From: Catonia carolina
Lineage: Eukaryota; Arthropoda; Insecta; Hemiptera; Achilidae
Assembly (NCBI GenBank): GCA_035578175.1
Contig: JAQMRL010000004.1
Coordinates: 42,985,401 to 43,049,400 of the forward strand
DNA: 64,000 bases
Direction of reading: 5' to 3'
Position 1 is the stretch's first letter. Each line of letters starts with the position of its first letter. The position numbers were made by a program, and so were the translations under genes. The notes beneath the pieces are model-generated. The model searched no databases, was not told the origin of the DNA, and saw only the letters and a program-made list of their open reading frames with translations. Positions 21,320 through 32,864 of the stretch are shown here, piece by piece.

Positions 21320-22120
21320 TTCATTCAGCACTGTGAATAGTTCGACCAAGTTTTCGAGAAACCGATATTTCTGTTTACGGTAACAAACAGTTATATTCGT
21401 ACATTTAACCTACAAAAGGTTCCGCGATAACCCATATATATGCTCTGGACAGTATAAGTTGTTATGTTTGTCGTTCTGAATTTAAAGCAGTTCCGCATGT
21501 GCACTGAATCTTTTCCTTCTTTACCCCTCGTTGCAAACAAGGGCAAACTCGTGACTCAAGTGGCTATGCAATAATATACTAATAAATTAAGATGGAATAT
21601 TAATGATAAATAATAAGTTACTTTAAAAACTATCATTAAAAATTTTATATATAAAAACTTAATTAGCTTACCCCTGTAAATTAATTTCCACTATGATACT
21701 AATTTATTCTAAACGACCAAGTTTACAAGTACGTTAACACTGTCTTATTTCGCAATGTTAAATCAATGTTATTTATAAAAAATAAGATTTTTTGTCATCG
21801 GTCTTGACTTGTTTTATGCAGTTTTCTAAGCTGTTCAAGCTTGCGCAAGTAATTTCATTTCTATAAACGTGTAACACCCTACATTTTTGGTAATTTTCTT
21901 TAAATATTCTAACCTTTGCCTCGTACAATTTACACCCTCAATATTACCCTCCATTGTTGAGAGAGCAATATCTGGATGTCTTAAGTTATGCCCCACTAGC
22001 CTATCCCTTCTTCTTGCAAGATGTTTCTATATACTTCTTTTTTTCATCCACTCGTCTAAGAACCTCTATATTACTCATTTTGTCCACGCACCTAATCTTT
22101 TAACATTTTCTTGTGTTGTT
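21320..22120. other. Unassigned AT-rich stretch
   Basis: A 79-codon frame at 21887 is T-rich and featureless. On the minus strand near 21900-22080 a faint LINE-like composition is possible but not supportable. Confidence 0.35.
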
Positions 22121-22121
22121 G

Positions 22122-22506
22122 TGTAGGTCATCAGCCGAAAGGCTGGTTTGAACCTATAGAGGTTTTAAGTAAAATGTGGAGTGAGGTAGTTTACAATTGC
22201 CTTCGTTACTGAGTGGAAAAGTATGCTTATTAGCATGCCGGTCTCTCTAAAAAGCACATATTTTCCACTCTGCAAATGACACCTTCCCTTCATTCACCAC
22301 TGGGTCTGGCTGTATAATGAAATTCATTACTTTTAGAGGAGATAACTCTGATTAGTGTCTTTTACACCTCTGCCTCTTCTGTTCTTAAATTATTCAGTCA
22401 TTTAATTGGCTGATCATATAATAAGAAACAGAACTATTTATTTTAGCCCTGCAACTAACAGATTGAGTGCAAACACTTTGACACTCCACCTGTCTGTTAT
22501 GGGCAG
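22122..22506 (-). mobile_element. SINE-A copy 4 (full length)
   Basis: Complete copy. On the plus strand it runs from TTGTTGTGTAGGTCATCAGC to CCACCTGTCTGTTATGGGCA. The 5' end of the element (22506) abuts a LINE-D fragment on the same strand. Confidence 0.85.
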
Positions 22507-22507
22507 A

Positions 22508-22735
22508 AAACTTTCTTATAACACCATATTTCAAAAGCTTCTATCCTCTTTCTTTCTATAGCTCCTATCACCCAGTTTTCACTCCAGTACAATGCTGCAC
22601 TCCAAACATAATGTTTTAAGAAATTTTTCCTGATCTGCAAATCATATTTTAATTTAGTAAGCTATTTTTCATTTCAAAAGACCTTCTAGCTTGAGCAATT
22701 CTATATCCCTTAAAAGTTTTTATCCTTAAAAGTAA
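22508..22735 (-). pseudogene. LINE-D RT C-terminal fragment
   Basis: Minus-strand translation gives AQARRSFEMKNSLLN, then GKISSKHYVWSAALYWSENW and VIGAIERKRIEAFEIWC, broken by a stop and small shifts. The corresponding part of the LINE at 62098 reads AQAKRAFEMKHNLLT and GSETWVTGTVERKKIEAFEM, so both belong to the same lineage. Only the region after the RT catalytic core is present. Confidence 0.7.
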
Positions 22736-22739
22736 GATA

Positions 22740-23070
22740 TGCACCTAAATAAAAATTCTCGTCTCCACACAAATCATTCAATACAAGCTGAATTTCCTAA
22801 TGCTGTCAGCAGAATAGTAGCACCGTCGACGTTTTTTTAATCGTTAATGTGTGTACGTTGCAATCTGTTCAATTTAAGAATAATGGGCCACTCTATAACC
22901 CAATGCGATGAGGATATTGTGCATGACGTGTAAATTAGATGTAGTTTTGTACAGATTCAGGACGACCATTCCAGAGATATTATGGTTAATTGAATGTACA
23001 AAAGTAATTTTTTGTCAAATTTGTTGATTTTTTTTGTAAATAAGTACCTAACTTTACACTTTTATAACTG
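22740..23070. other. Unassigned stretch before the LINE insertion
   Basis: Nothing recognised. Its last bases (23072-23082) are one of the two target-site copies of the LINE. Confidence 0.4.
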
Positions 23071-23082
23071 TATAACTTTAGT

Positions 23083-25856
23083 CTTCTTCTTCACGTGCCA
23101 TCTCCATGACGGAGGTCGGCTATCATAATGGCGATACGAATTTTGTTGACCGCTGCTTGAAAAAGTTCGTTTGAGGAACACCTGAACCACCTTCTCAAAT
23201 TACACAGCCAGGATATCCTTCTCCTGCCCACCGATCTTTTTCCTAATATTTTGCCTTGAATGATGAGATGCAATATTTGATACTTTGGTCCCCTCATAAC
23301 ATGACCAAGGTACCTTAATTTTCGTGCCTTAACTTCCACCAAGAGTTCCAGCTGCTTTCCCATTCTACTGAGGACCTCTTCATTCGTGACATGCTCAGTA
23401 TATGAGATCCTCAACATTCTACGGTAGGTCCACAGCTCAAAAGCCTGTAGTTTCTTCTCACTGAATCTATTGAGAGTCCAAGCTTCCACACCGTACAACA
23501 GGACAGGGAACACGAAACATTTAAGGAGACGCATTCGTAATTCGAGATTTATATCTCGTGATGTTAGTACCTTCTTCATTCTGATAAAAGTAGCGCGTGC
23601 TTTCTCAATTCTAATTTTTATTTCAGCACAGTGATCACCACTGCAACACACTCGAGCTCCAAGGTACGCGTATGCATCCACTCGCTCCAGCACAACACTT
23701 CCCGCCAGAAGATCCCCCACAGGAGGTGGTGTGTCTTTGGTAATTACCATGTACTTGGTCTTTCTCGTATTAAGACTCAAACCACTCAATTCACTCTCAG
23801 CAATGACATGGCTGAGCATTCTCTGGAGATCTTCCATGTTTTCTGCCAGAAGGACAGTATCATCTGCATACCTCAGATTGTTGATGGATATGCCATTTAT
23901 TTTTATTCCTCCTGTCTCCTCTTCTAGCGCTTTGCTTATCACTCTCTCGGAATAGATATTGAACAGGAGCGGTGAAAGCACACATCCCTGACGTACCCCA
24001 CGCTTGATATTTAGCTCTTTACTGTACTCTGACTGCACCCGTACTGTGGCCTTTTGGTGGAAATATAGATTACTTATCAGACGAAAATCGCGTGCATCTA
24101 TTTGAACTTCTTTTAAAATATCAAATAATTTTGTATGTTGCACCTTATCAAAAGCCTTATGGTAGTCAATAAAACAGGCAAATATTGGCTGATTTACATC
24201 CAGGCAACGCTGAGAAAGAATATTGAAAGCAAACAGAGCTTCTCGTGTGCCTAAGCCATTTCTGAAGCCGAATTGAGTATCTGACAGGTTTTCTTCCAGT
24301 TTTCTGTGTATTCTCCTGTGTATTATTTTGAGAAATGTCTTCAGTGTATGGCTCATGAGGCTTATGGTTCGGTAATCTTGACACTTCTTAGCATTCGCTT
24401 TCTTTGGAAGCGTTATAAATATTGACTTCAGCCATTCAGCAGGGATCACACCAGTCTTATATATCTGATTATATAAGTGAGTAAGTATTCTCACATAATC
24501 TTCGTCAATGAGTTTGAGAATATCTCCAGGGAGTTCGTCTGGGCCTACAGCTTTCCCACTTTTAATGTTTTTAATGGCAAATTCTACCTCACTTGTCAAT
24601 ATGTCTGGACCAGAGTTGTCATTACTATTGCAACAAAGAACTTTCCTTTCGTCATCAAAAAGCTCCTGGATGTAATCTTCCCACAGCTTCAACTGTTCCC
24701 CTGTATCAAGAATTATTCTCCCATTATCATCAGTCATGAAATAGCTTCTGTTACTTTGCTTGCCAGTAAATTCTCTTATTTTCTTGTGCATGTTATGAGA
24801 GTCGTTTAGGACTTGTAACCTTTCCATTTCCTCACATTTCTCCCTCAACCATGTTTCCTTTGCCCTTCTACATTTGTATCGGATCTGGTTATTGATTTCC
24901 TTATATGTTTGCCTGTTACTAGTTCTGAATTTACGGCGTTCCTCCATCAGATCTAGAATTTCCTCTGTCATCCAATGTTTACCTTTATTTGTTCTCTGGC
25001 ACTTGAGATACTTCCTACACGGTTGCAGTAGCGCTGTCTTAAACTCCTTCCATATCAATTCAGGCTCATCAACTCCACAGACTTGATTACACATGAACTC
25101 CAGCTTTTCATTGATCTCACAAGAAACGTTTTCTCTTACTGTAGCATTCTTGAGCTTTTTGGTATCCAACTGAGTATGTATTTTCACTGGCTTTGCTCTC
25201 TTCAGTCTTACTTTCATTTCTGCCACTAGTAGATTGTGATCTGAGCTAATGTCAGCACCTGGGTATGTTTTAGCACTTTTTACAGCATTTCTATACCTCT
25301 GGTTGATCATGATATAATCAATCTGATTGCGAATGATTCTCACATTGGAGTCTTGAGGCGATTTCCAAGTATAAAGTCGTCTTTTCGGTAGCTCGAACAG
25401 AGTATTGGTGATGACCATGCTGTTTTCTTGGCAGAACTGAAGGAGACGGTCTCCTCTCTCATTCCTTTCACCCAATCCAAAACGACCAATCCATTGGTTA
25501 CTTTGACCTTGTCCTATCTTTGCATTAAAGTCACCCATGACTATAGTAACATCTTGATGTTTGAACATATTCATCACAGTGTTGACATCTTCATAGAATC
25601 TCTCTATCAGTTCCTCCCCCCCGTCTGCTGTTGGAGCATAGACCTGAATCAGATTCAGTGTGCCAATGTCCAAATGGAACTGAAGAAGCATTACTCTGTC
25701 CGACAAAGGAAGAAAATTTTTCACTGCATTCTTGATGGATTTATCAATTATCACCGCTACACCATTCAAATTTGAATTTTCATTGCTACCCGAATAATAA
25801 ATGGTACTATCATGTAGGTCTCTCTGTCCACTATCCTTCCATCTACACTCACTGAC
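23083..25856 (-). mobile_element. 5'-truncated LINE insertion with TSD
   Basis: The insertion is bounded by the direct repeat ATAACTTTAGT at 23072-23082 and again at 25857-25867, where it occurs twice in tandem (25857 and 25869). The 3' end is a short GAAGAAGAAGAC tail, not poly(A), as in RTE-type LINEs. At the 5' end the coding frame is open right up to the junction (VSECRWKDSGQRDLHDSTIY at about 25850). The element therefore starts inside the endonuclease domain, lacking its first ~30-40 residues. The perfect TSD and the intact frame point to a recent insertion. Confidence 0.85.
23091..25769 (-). CDS. LINE endonuclease/reverse transcriptase (RTE-like), 892 codons
   Basis: This encodes the retrotransposition enzyme: an APE-type endonuclease that nicks the target, and a reverse transcriptase that copies the element RNA there. 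Endonuclease motifs are GDFNAKIG (residues 79-86), NQIDYI (148-153) and SDHN (176-179). RT motifs are TQFGFRNGLGTREALFA (498-514), FIDYHKAFD (533-541, first catalytic Asp), RGVRQGCVLSPLLFNIY (590-606), YADDTVLLAEN (634-644, catalytic DD) and GLSLNTRKTKYM (663-674). The C-terminus is YGVEAWTL to IRIAIMIADLRHGDGT. No internal stop. The first Met (25769) is internal; the natural N-terminus was lost by 5' truncation, so the enzyme is probably inactive as an endonuclease. The RTE-like clade assignment is from motif memory. Confidence 0.92.
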   Translation of the reverse strand: MNGVAVIIDKSIKNAVKNFLPLSDRVMLLQFHLDIGTLNLIQVYAPTADGGEELIERFYEDVNTVMNMFKHQDVTIVMGDFNAKIGQGQSNQWIGRFGLGERNERGDRLLQFCQENSMVITNTLFELPKRRLYTWKSPQDSNVRIIRNQIDYIMINQRYRNAVKSAKTYPGADISSDHNLLVAEMKVRLKRAKPVKIHTQLDTKKLKNATVRENVSCEINEKLEFMCNQVCGVDEPELIWKEFKTALLQPCRKYLKCQRTNKGKHWMTEEILDLMEERRKFRTSNRQTYKEINNQIRYKCRRAKETWLREKCEEMERLQVLNDSHNMHKKIREFTGKQSNRSYFMTDDNGRIILDTGEQLKLWEDYIQELFDDERKVLCCNSNDNSGPDILTSEVEFAIKNIKSGKAVGPDELPGDILKLIDEDYVRILTHLYNQIYKTGVIPAEWLKSIFITLPKKANAKKCQDYRTISLMSHTLKTFLKIIHRRIHRKLEENLSDTQFGFRNGLGTREALFAFNILSQRCLDVNQPIFACFIDYHKAFDKVQHTKLFDILKEVQIDARDFRLISNLYFHQKATVRVQSEYSKELNIKRGVRQGCVLSPLLFNIYSERVISKALEEETGGIKINGISINNLRYADDTVLLAENMEDLQRMLSHVIAESELSGLSLNTRKTKYMVITKDTPPPVGDLLAGSVVLERVDAYAYLGARVCCSGDHCAEIKIRIEKARATFIRMKKVLTSRDINLELRMRLLKCFVFPVLLYGVEAWTLNRFSEKKLQAFELWTYRRMLRISYTEHVTNEEVLSRMGKQLELLVEVKARKLRYLGHVMRGPKYQILHLIIQGKILGKRSVGRRRISWLCNLRRWFRCSSNELFQAAVNKIRIAIMIADLRHGDGT

Positions 25857-25869
25857 ATAACTTTAGTCA

Positions 25870-26199
25870 TAACTTTAGTAAGTTACCTATTATTGCGTTT
25901 TTATTTTCTGTCTCTTAAAATTGTATTACTTCTAAAAGTCTGAAAATCGTACCTTTGTTACAAAATAGGCCAACTCCCAATGTTGGTTACTAACACGGCC
26001 AACTCCATATTCCAATTGCAATTTTCTTCATTAATTAAATCTATAAAACCAAATCAACTGGTTTATGGTTTTTTAGATCACAATTGATCTATCAAAAAAA
26101 AGTCAGGTGACAGGTATAAATAATTTTTTGCTAACCAGTTTCTACTCTCCTGAAAAATTTTTAAAAATGGAGAAAGCCATCTTTGTAACTAGGCTACTC
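25870..26199. other. Spacer between LINE and SINE insertions
   Basis: AT-rich, with nothing recognised. Its left edge includes the duplicated target motif of the LINE, and its right edge is the SINE target site. Confidence 0.4.
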
Positions 26200-26209
26200 T
26201 CTTTATTAA

Positions 26210-26380
26210 GCCGGCCGCATTGGCGAAGTTGGTAACGTGCTCGCCTCTCATCATGCGGTCTTGGGTTCGAATCCCATTCAGGCACGGCATTTTTTCTTAC
26301 GTTACAAAAAATAATTTCATCATTCACCGTCTGCATTAGCAGTAATTGCAGAACAGTCGGACGTTAACCAAAAAAAAAAA
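26210..26380 (+). mobile_element. tRNA-derived SINE (SINE-M), complete, with TSD
   Basis: A 171-bp element flanked by the perfect 10-bp repeat TCTTTATTAA (26200-26209 and 26381-26390). The head GCCGGCCGCATTGGCGAAGT has an A-box-like TGGCGAAGTTGG. The B box is GGTTCGAATCCC. Between them CTCTCATCATG suggests an anticodon-loop remnant with CAT, so the source is tRNA-Met-like. The tail section (TTACGTTACAAAAAATAATT, CACCGTCTGCATTAGCAGTA, CAGTCGGACGTTAACC) ends in poly(A). RNA polymerase III transcription and LINE-driven insertion are inferred from the family type. Other copies lie at 41217 and 57717. Confidence 0.92.
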
Positions 26381-26399
26381 TCTTTATTAATTGTTCATA

Positions 26400-27485
26400 A
26401 TTTATAAATCATACACGCCTTCGTCCTATCTGAACCTACGGTTTAATGATCTACGGATCGGCTAAAAAACCTAATACAAAACGTATTTAGATGTTCCAGA
26501 ACAAAGCTTTACGCATAATCACAAGCAAATCTAACATACGTTTGTAACAAAACATTACATAGTAATCTTAAAATTGAAATGGTACAACAGTAACGAAACT
26601 ATATAGACGTTTTTGTTGTAAACTGCTCTGTCACAGAAATCTGCAAATTCAGTCATTGTCCGCTCCTTACCTACAATTTAAATTACCTACTAGAAGACTG
26701 TAAAGGCAATTGGATAGAGACATTTTGTCAATTATCTTGAGGGGCTCCCACTGGGCGACTCCTCCACAAGTGACAACACGGCAATTTAATAAAACTATTG
26801 ACATTATTACTGCTGGTTGTGTTAAAATTTTGCACGGTTGTGGTTTTAGTTTAGTTTTCAAAACTGTATAAAAATATTAAAATTTAACGAAACTCTCTCG
26901 TATTAATTAAAAATTTTTAAAAATATGTTTACACAATAAAACATAGTTTGTAGCTATTTAAACTTCCGTTATAAATTCATTAAAAATTTAAAACTAACCT
27001 ATAATGTGAGTTGTTACATTGCAAACAATAATTAAAATCACTAGTTAAAAAATGCTCATCATTACAATGAGTTGTAAAAACAGCATAAAAATTTGTAACA
27101 TCTAAACTGTAAAGACTGAAATTTATATTTTATTAACAATTCCTGGAAATATACAGAAAAAGTAAAAATGATATTATGTTACCAATTTTTAAAGAGCTAA
27201 TATACACAAAAAGAAATAATGAAATGTTTATTTCTCTTGTTGAAACTCGGGAAATATCATATACACGCATGTAGGTTATATTTTTGTGTTTTTAAAAAGA
27301 GTAATTCTCAAATGATTTACAAAAAAAACTTTCATATAATATTTTGTTTCATGTTAAATAGATAACACCAAAAATGGTTAGAACTTAATTTGATTATGTT
27401 GGAACACCACAAAAAAAATTAAGTGATAATACATTAATTATTAGTGAAGACGTATGCAATACTAATAATAATAATAACAATAAAT
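26400..27485. other. Unassigned AT-rich stretch
   Basis: No frame with recognisable content; the 64-codon frame at 26667 is featureless. Confidence 0.4.
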
Positions 27486-27490
27486 AATTT

Positions 27491-27569
27491 CCAGACCCTA
27501 ACTGGGTAATCGAACCCGGGACCTCCGTTTAATAGGTTAGCACGCTATTCATTAAGTCACGGAAGCGGC
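27491..27569 (-). other. tRNA-like relic with good B box
   Basis: Minus strand: GCCGCTTCCGTGACTTAATG (acceptor and A-box region), a Lys/Asn-like anticodon region CTATTAAACGG, then CCCGGGTTCGATTACCCAG as T-arm. The T-stem can pair; the acceptor stem does not close well. A pseudogene or SINE head is more likely than a working tRNA. Confidence 0.45.
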
Positions 27570-27574
27570 TATGT

Positions 27575-28530
27575 TTCATTTAACGTTGTTTACTATTTAT
27601 TGTTAGGTTATATTGGTCATTATTTTCATTGGCAAAAGAAAGTCGTTTGAGTGTTTGACACCAGACTTTATATGTCCTAGAGATTTAGTGATGATTGAAA
27701 ATGTTGACTTTTATTTACAGATCTACATTAATTTTACCTGACAATATGTTGAATTGTTTATAATGTAGTAAGTAATAAACATGACAGAGTTAAAATTGAT
27801 TTTCTAATTTTCACAAGCATTAATAACGTACTATTGGGTGAACGTTCATTACAGAGAGCTTCCATATAATTAGTTAACTAAGTACACTATTACAGTTATG
27901 AACTGTTCCATTATAAAGCAATAATAGCTGTTATATCAATGTTATATACGAAATGGATAACACATAATTGAAATGTTGATATTAGTATACCTGCCAATCA
28001 TTACAAAATATTAAGCAGTCTTTCTCCCCCTTTATCATAACATTGTGTTGTATTATTATTTATTTAATATTTATCGTATTTGATTTTGGTTATTACAAAT
28101 AATATCGAGTGTGCAATACAAATATAGATTTCATCATATTCCAATCCCCGGATAAATTACAATATTTATTATTATTATACATGATATTTGTTTTACTATT
28201 GCTGTATTTATGATTACTTCGTACGTTTACTACCATATTTATTTAGTATACAAATTAAGCCTTAAAGCAATACACAATATTAATAACGTATGTTACAACC
28301 TTATAGTGTTTCCAAATTTTAATAATAACCGACTCCCTTGTAACTAAATAAACATCCCTTTAGGTAAAACATCCATGTGTGTCCCACGTAGAAGATATGT
28401 CACTATGTTCATAAATTCTTATCCACAAATTCATAAGCATTAAATATAACTTATTTGTTGGTGCTACAAGATGTAAAATAGCTCAAATTAAGGAGAGGTA
28501 GATTTGTTTATGATATACCAAAATTAAATA
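27575..28530. other. Unassigned AT-rich stretch
   Basis: Nothing recognised. Confidence 0.4.
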
Positions 28531-28533
28531 AAA

Positions 28534-28870
28534 AAATCTAGTGTGAAACACTCACATAACGTTCTTTTGTCAATGCAAATAATTAACAATATAATCTAGC
28601 TTTAGTAATAAAATATTAGAAATAAACAAAAAACTAACCTCAATAAACATAATCTAATCTTAATCATGAGTAAAAGACGAAAAATGAAAATCAAACTGGG
28701 TTTGGTTTAAAAATATGGAAAATCACTCTTTCACGCTAAACTAGGCACTGTAGAGAAAAATTCTCTAAATAAAAGTTATTGGTCTTTAAATTTTCTATAA
28801 ATTTGGTGTAGAAGGCTGAAATCTTAAAGAAATTCGATTTTTTACACATGTTCGTGTGTTGTAAATGTTT
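28534..28870 (+). mobile_element. Family B copy 4 (left third)
   Basis: Begins at the left hairpin (TCTAGTGTGAAACACTCACA), passes through the CATAATCTAATCTTAATCAT block and the first internal monomer, and stops after GATTTTTTACACATGTTCGT. Confidence 0.75.
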
Positions 28871-28879
28871 TGTACGCAG

Positions 28880-30090
28880 ATGATTAATAATAAATGTGGC
28901 AGATGAAACTAAAATAAAATAAAGTTAGAGATAATTTATATTGAATAAAATTTTATTAAAGTTCAAAGATTAATCATTATGAGATCTGCTACTCAAGTTG
29001 AACACATCGTATCTATAAAATCTTGTAAAAGTACAGTCTCCCTTGTCCAGTAAGTTTATCGAGAAATAATTCGGATATCCGTTCAGTCATTGTTCGTATG
29101 TTCCGCTAAATCGTGTAATTTCCTGTCTTACTATGTTATAAATATATTATATATTTTGTATTGTATGTACTTTATAAGCTTTGTGTAAAACTTTTATCTG
29201 AAAACGTTCTATTAATGTCAATATTGCAATTTTTTATACCCCAGAGTTGTAACCCGTAGGTCCATACATCCTTCAAATATGTCTTGTATTGCGTGAGTTT
29301 TGAGTCAGTTGGCAATGCAATATTAAATTTTCATCCTAAAATATCCAAAATTTTAATGGTGATTTACTCCCGGACACCGAGATTCAAACACGGCATCGTC
29401 AGCTTAGCAATTTAGCATTGCGCTACCAAGACATCATTGTGATTATTGACTTGGTATCATTTATCTTCTCCTAACAAGCATTAGAAAAGCATCAAAATTA
29501 CAAATTATCTTAAATGCTTAACAATAATTTTAACTACTTTATAAGTTACCTCTCTTAACTTTTGTTTATTTTACGTAAACGTAATTTTAAAAGAAGTAGG
29601 CTTACGTAATTAAGTTATCAACAGTATAAATCTGATCAATTATTCAAAAATACTGAGATATCCATTATATCAAAGAAATCATATCGTGTAAAACTGAAAA
29701 GTTATTTCAAAATAAAATTATTAAAATTGAATTCAAAAATGTATTTTTTGCTTTATGTTCCGTGATGTTGGTATAACGTCTCTAGTCAAAATCTCTAAAA
29801 ATTAAATTAAAAATAAACATTGATAATTTTATTTGAAGCTTTCAAAGATTTAAAACAAATTATTCTACCAGAAAATTGGCTTTTAAATTATTGAACTTGC
29901 CTGAAATTGACATGATGTAAAGATACAGTACGTTTTGATGCTATGAATTTCCTTTGGCAGTTTGATATTTTAAGGTAAATTTAGGAAAACAGGTTGTTTA
30001 TAGAAATTTTTTAAATGTTTTATTTTGAACAAATAATATTAAATTAATAACAGAAACAGTACAGTAGGCTTATTTGAAATATCTAAAAAA
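28880..30090. other. Unassigned stretch with a tRNA-like relic
   Basis: AT-rich. At 29367-29438 the minus strand reads GATGTCTTGGTAGCGCAATG and, ~45 bp later, CGTGTTTGAATCTCGGTGTC, a degenerate A/B-box pair. Nothing else recognised. Confidence 0.4.
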
Positions 30091-30094
30091 AATA

Positions 30095-30330
30095 TCTGGT
30101 ATGAAACACTCACATAGTGATGATTTTCCTTTGCCAATGTCAATTATGAAAAATATGAACTATGTTTAATCATGAGTGAATGACGCAATATGAAAATAAA
30201 CTTCTGTAGAACTAAAAAATAAGGAAAATCACTAATTATTGCTAAACTAGGCTCTGTATTAAAAAAATTGAAATTAAATTTTAAATTTTTTAATTCTTAT
30301 AACTTGATTATAATATGCTATATAATATAT
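30095..30330 (+). mobile_element. Family B copy 5 (left end only)
   Basis: From TCTGGTATGAAACACTCACA to about TTATAACTTGATTATAATAT, then an AT palindrome (about 30305-30365, ATATATCATATAATTATATA) that leads straight into a SINE-A fragment. Confidence 0.65.
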
Positions 30331-30361
30331 ATCATATAATTATATACTATATAGCATAATT

Positions 30362-30465
30362 ATAAGCATACTTTTCCACTCAGTGAAGAAGGCAATTGTA
30401 AAGCATCTTACTCCTCGTTTTAAACAAAGCCTCTAGAGATTCAAACCAGCCTTTCGGCTGATGTA
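30362..30465 (+). mobile_element. SINE-A copy 5 (3' ~100 bp)
   Basis: Only the 3' third is present: CTTTTCCACTCAGTGAAGAA to the hairpin CAGCCTTTCGGCTGATG. 5' truncation is what LINE-driven retrotransposition usually produces. Confidence 0.8.
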
Positions 30466-30469
30466 AACA

Positions 30470-31930
30470 TTAAAAGAGTTTATGTTAAAGATTTAAAAGC
30501 GTCTTCATAAAATTCAAATTTTTAACTTTGAAAATTGTTTTATAAGTGAGGGAGTATTTAGCAGTCAGCATTCTGCTACATCTGATAATGATTACTTATT
30601 AAAAAAAATTTATATAAAATTTTCAAAATTAAGAGTTAAAAATTTTAATACTGTAGGCCTAATTTCAAATTAAAATCAATTGATGTAAATTTATTTAAAT
30701 TAGGGTAAAACAAGTAATAAAATAATTTTTAAATTAAAAATTTGGATTGTTGTAAAAATAATATTAAGATTAAACAATTTAAAACAGCTATGGCTGAAGT
30801 AGGTTAGAGGAGACCATACCAGTAAGTTGATACATTAAGTCCTGTTCAATCATATTAAATATTAATAAAGATTTATGAAAAGTTAAAATAAAAATCAATA
30901 AATGGACGAAAGATTAAGAACTACGAATACAATTAAGAAATATCGATATATATAAGAATCAATAATTATATACAAGAGATTTTAAATATAATAACTAAGA
31001 AATAATTACAAGCTGCAATCAGAATAATCGCCATCTTGTTTTTTTTAGTGAGAAAGAAAAATTACAATAATATAAAAGCAATAAATAGCCTACGTTTCTT
31101 TTAAACATAAAATCATTATTTATTTTTAATAAAAATTGTTTGAACAATTTCAGTTTTTCACCACTACGTAAATTGGCCCCACTTATACGAACTTATTTAT
31201 TCAATGGTAAGAAATATAAAATTATATTTCAAAATAAGTTTCTGATTGTGTTATAGCTGATGTTTTTCTAACCTAATAATCGATTCTAAAGATGTTTGTT
31301 AGAGCTAAATTACTAAATAAACGTACTTAATAAATAAAATGCCCGAAGTAAAGTATGTTCGAAAACATTGAAAGTATCGAGGGCAATATGGCAAAATCTA
31401 GTTAATTGAATAGAGGTTATGTTGGAATTGGGCCAAAAACAGTGGCTACAATAAAGAGGAGATATAAGAGTAAGAAATAGTGATGGGGAGTGGAAGTTAA
31501 GGAGAAAATAGGGGGTAACATGGAAGGTTTCTCTCTCTCATTTTATCCGATAGTCGAATTTCAGGGGAGCCGTAGTAATAACTGACGTTAGGGTTGCAAT
31601 AGTTGAGTGTGTTGTTGTGTGTGTTGGGGGTAAAATTTTGTAGACAGTTGAAAGTGTGGTAGATCGGTTAGACCGAAATACTGTAAACACAACCCCTACA
31701 AGTACACACTCACACTAATACACTCTTATAAAGGATGTGGAGATAGATAGAGAAGCTGTTCTGATGTAGTTGCATTAATCACAGATTCCGGCAAATTACT
31801 TGGGGCAGGTAATTGCCGCTCTCTCCACTATTCCTGTCTTATTCCTTCCCGTGTCCTTTTCTTCCCCTTTTATCAACCCTTTCTCATTACATCTTCCTTT
31901 ATTATCCTTCTTCTTTATCACACTATATAT
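30470..31930. other. Unassigned stretch
   Basis: AT-rich up to 31400, then a G-rich segment (31440-31640) and a pyrimidine-rich segment (31810-31920). No gene supported. Confidence 0.4.
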
Positions 31931-31935
31931 TTGTT

Positions 31936-32862
31936 CTTTCTCTAGCATGTATGAACTTAAAAGAAGAAAAGTATTGTTGGTTTTCTTTTCGATTTTTTGA
32001 AATTGAGTTTTCACTGGGTATACACGTTTTCAAACCCCCTGAACCCAAAAAACATGTTTTTAGCGATTGGACTGTGTGTGAACAGAATGTTTCAAAAACG
32101 GAACATCGTAGTAAGTTGAAACTTGAAACTTAGGTTAGCTACCACTTGAGGACCTGACACGAACATTTTCATCAAAATCGGTCTACCGGAAGTAGTAGTT
32201 TATTCGTATCATTTTTTTACTTTTTGCGATTTTCTCATAAACGGGTCCTACGATTTTTTAAAAAATCGCCTCATTTACTATTTTTTTTCTCTACAAGATC
32301 GCGTAGGCGCCATGTCTGCTGAATCTTAGGGAGGCTATTCTCTCGTAGAAAAAAAGTTTTTTTTACGATTCCTGCCTTAATATGCTTTTCAGGGCAAAAG
32401 AGTACTTAATAAAAGTTGTAGATAATCTAAAAATCTACAACTTTTATTTCAAACATTTTTTTGTATAACGCTTAGTTTAGCGGTGATTTGTGATTTTCTG
32501 TTTTTGTTTCATGGAAATCTGTAAAAAATTAATTTTTTAAGATTTCGGCCTTAGTATGCATTTTAAGACAAAAGTGTAGGCTATATAATATAAGTTATAC
32601 AGAATTAAAAGACCTACATCTTTTGTTTTACTAAGCATTTTTCTCTACAGAACATAGTTTAGCGTGAAGGAGTAATTTTCCGTATTAACCCAAACTAAGG
32701 TTTTTTTCATTTTGCATCATTCACTTATGATTAAAAAAAGTTGTGTTTTTTGAGGTTAGTTTTTGTTTATTTTTAATGTATTATTTACTAATGTTAGGTT
32801 ATATTGTTCATTATTTGCATTGCCAAGAGAAAGTTGTGCGAGTGTTCACACCTGATTTTTGT
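31936..32862 (-). mobile_element. Family B copy 6 (nearly complete)
   Basis: A reverse copy from a decayed right-end hairpin (TTTCTCTAGCATGTATGAAC) to the left end GTTCACACCTGATTTTTG. It holds a fine internal palindrome, AAAAGTTGTAGAT...ATCTACAACTTTT (32411-32446). The 106-codon frame at its start is a translation of the repeat, not a gene. Confidence 0.8.
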
Positions 32863-32864
32863 AT

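Noticed and set aside
24477..25775. Several plus-strand frames of 70-115 codons
   Set aside because: Shadows of the 892-codon minus-strand LINE protein.
26142..26336. 64-codon minus-strand frame including EWDSNPRPHDERRARYQL
   Set aside because: This string is the well-known antisense translation of tRNA-derived SINEs (B box read backwards), not a protein.
27491..27569. Functional tRNA gene
   Set aside because: The T-arm is good but the acceptor stem does not pair and the anticodon arm is weak, so it is listed as a relic only.
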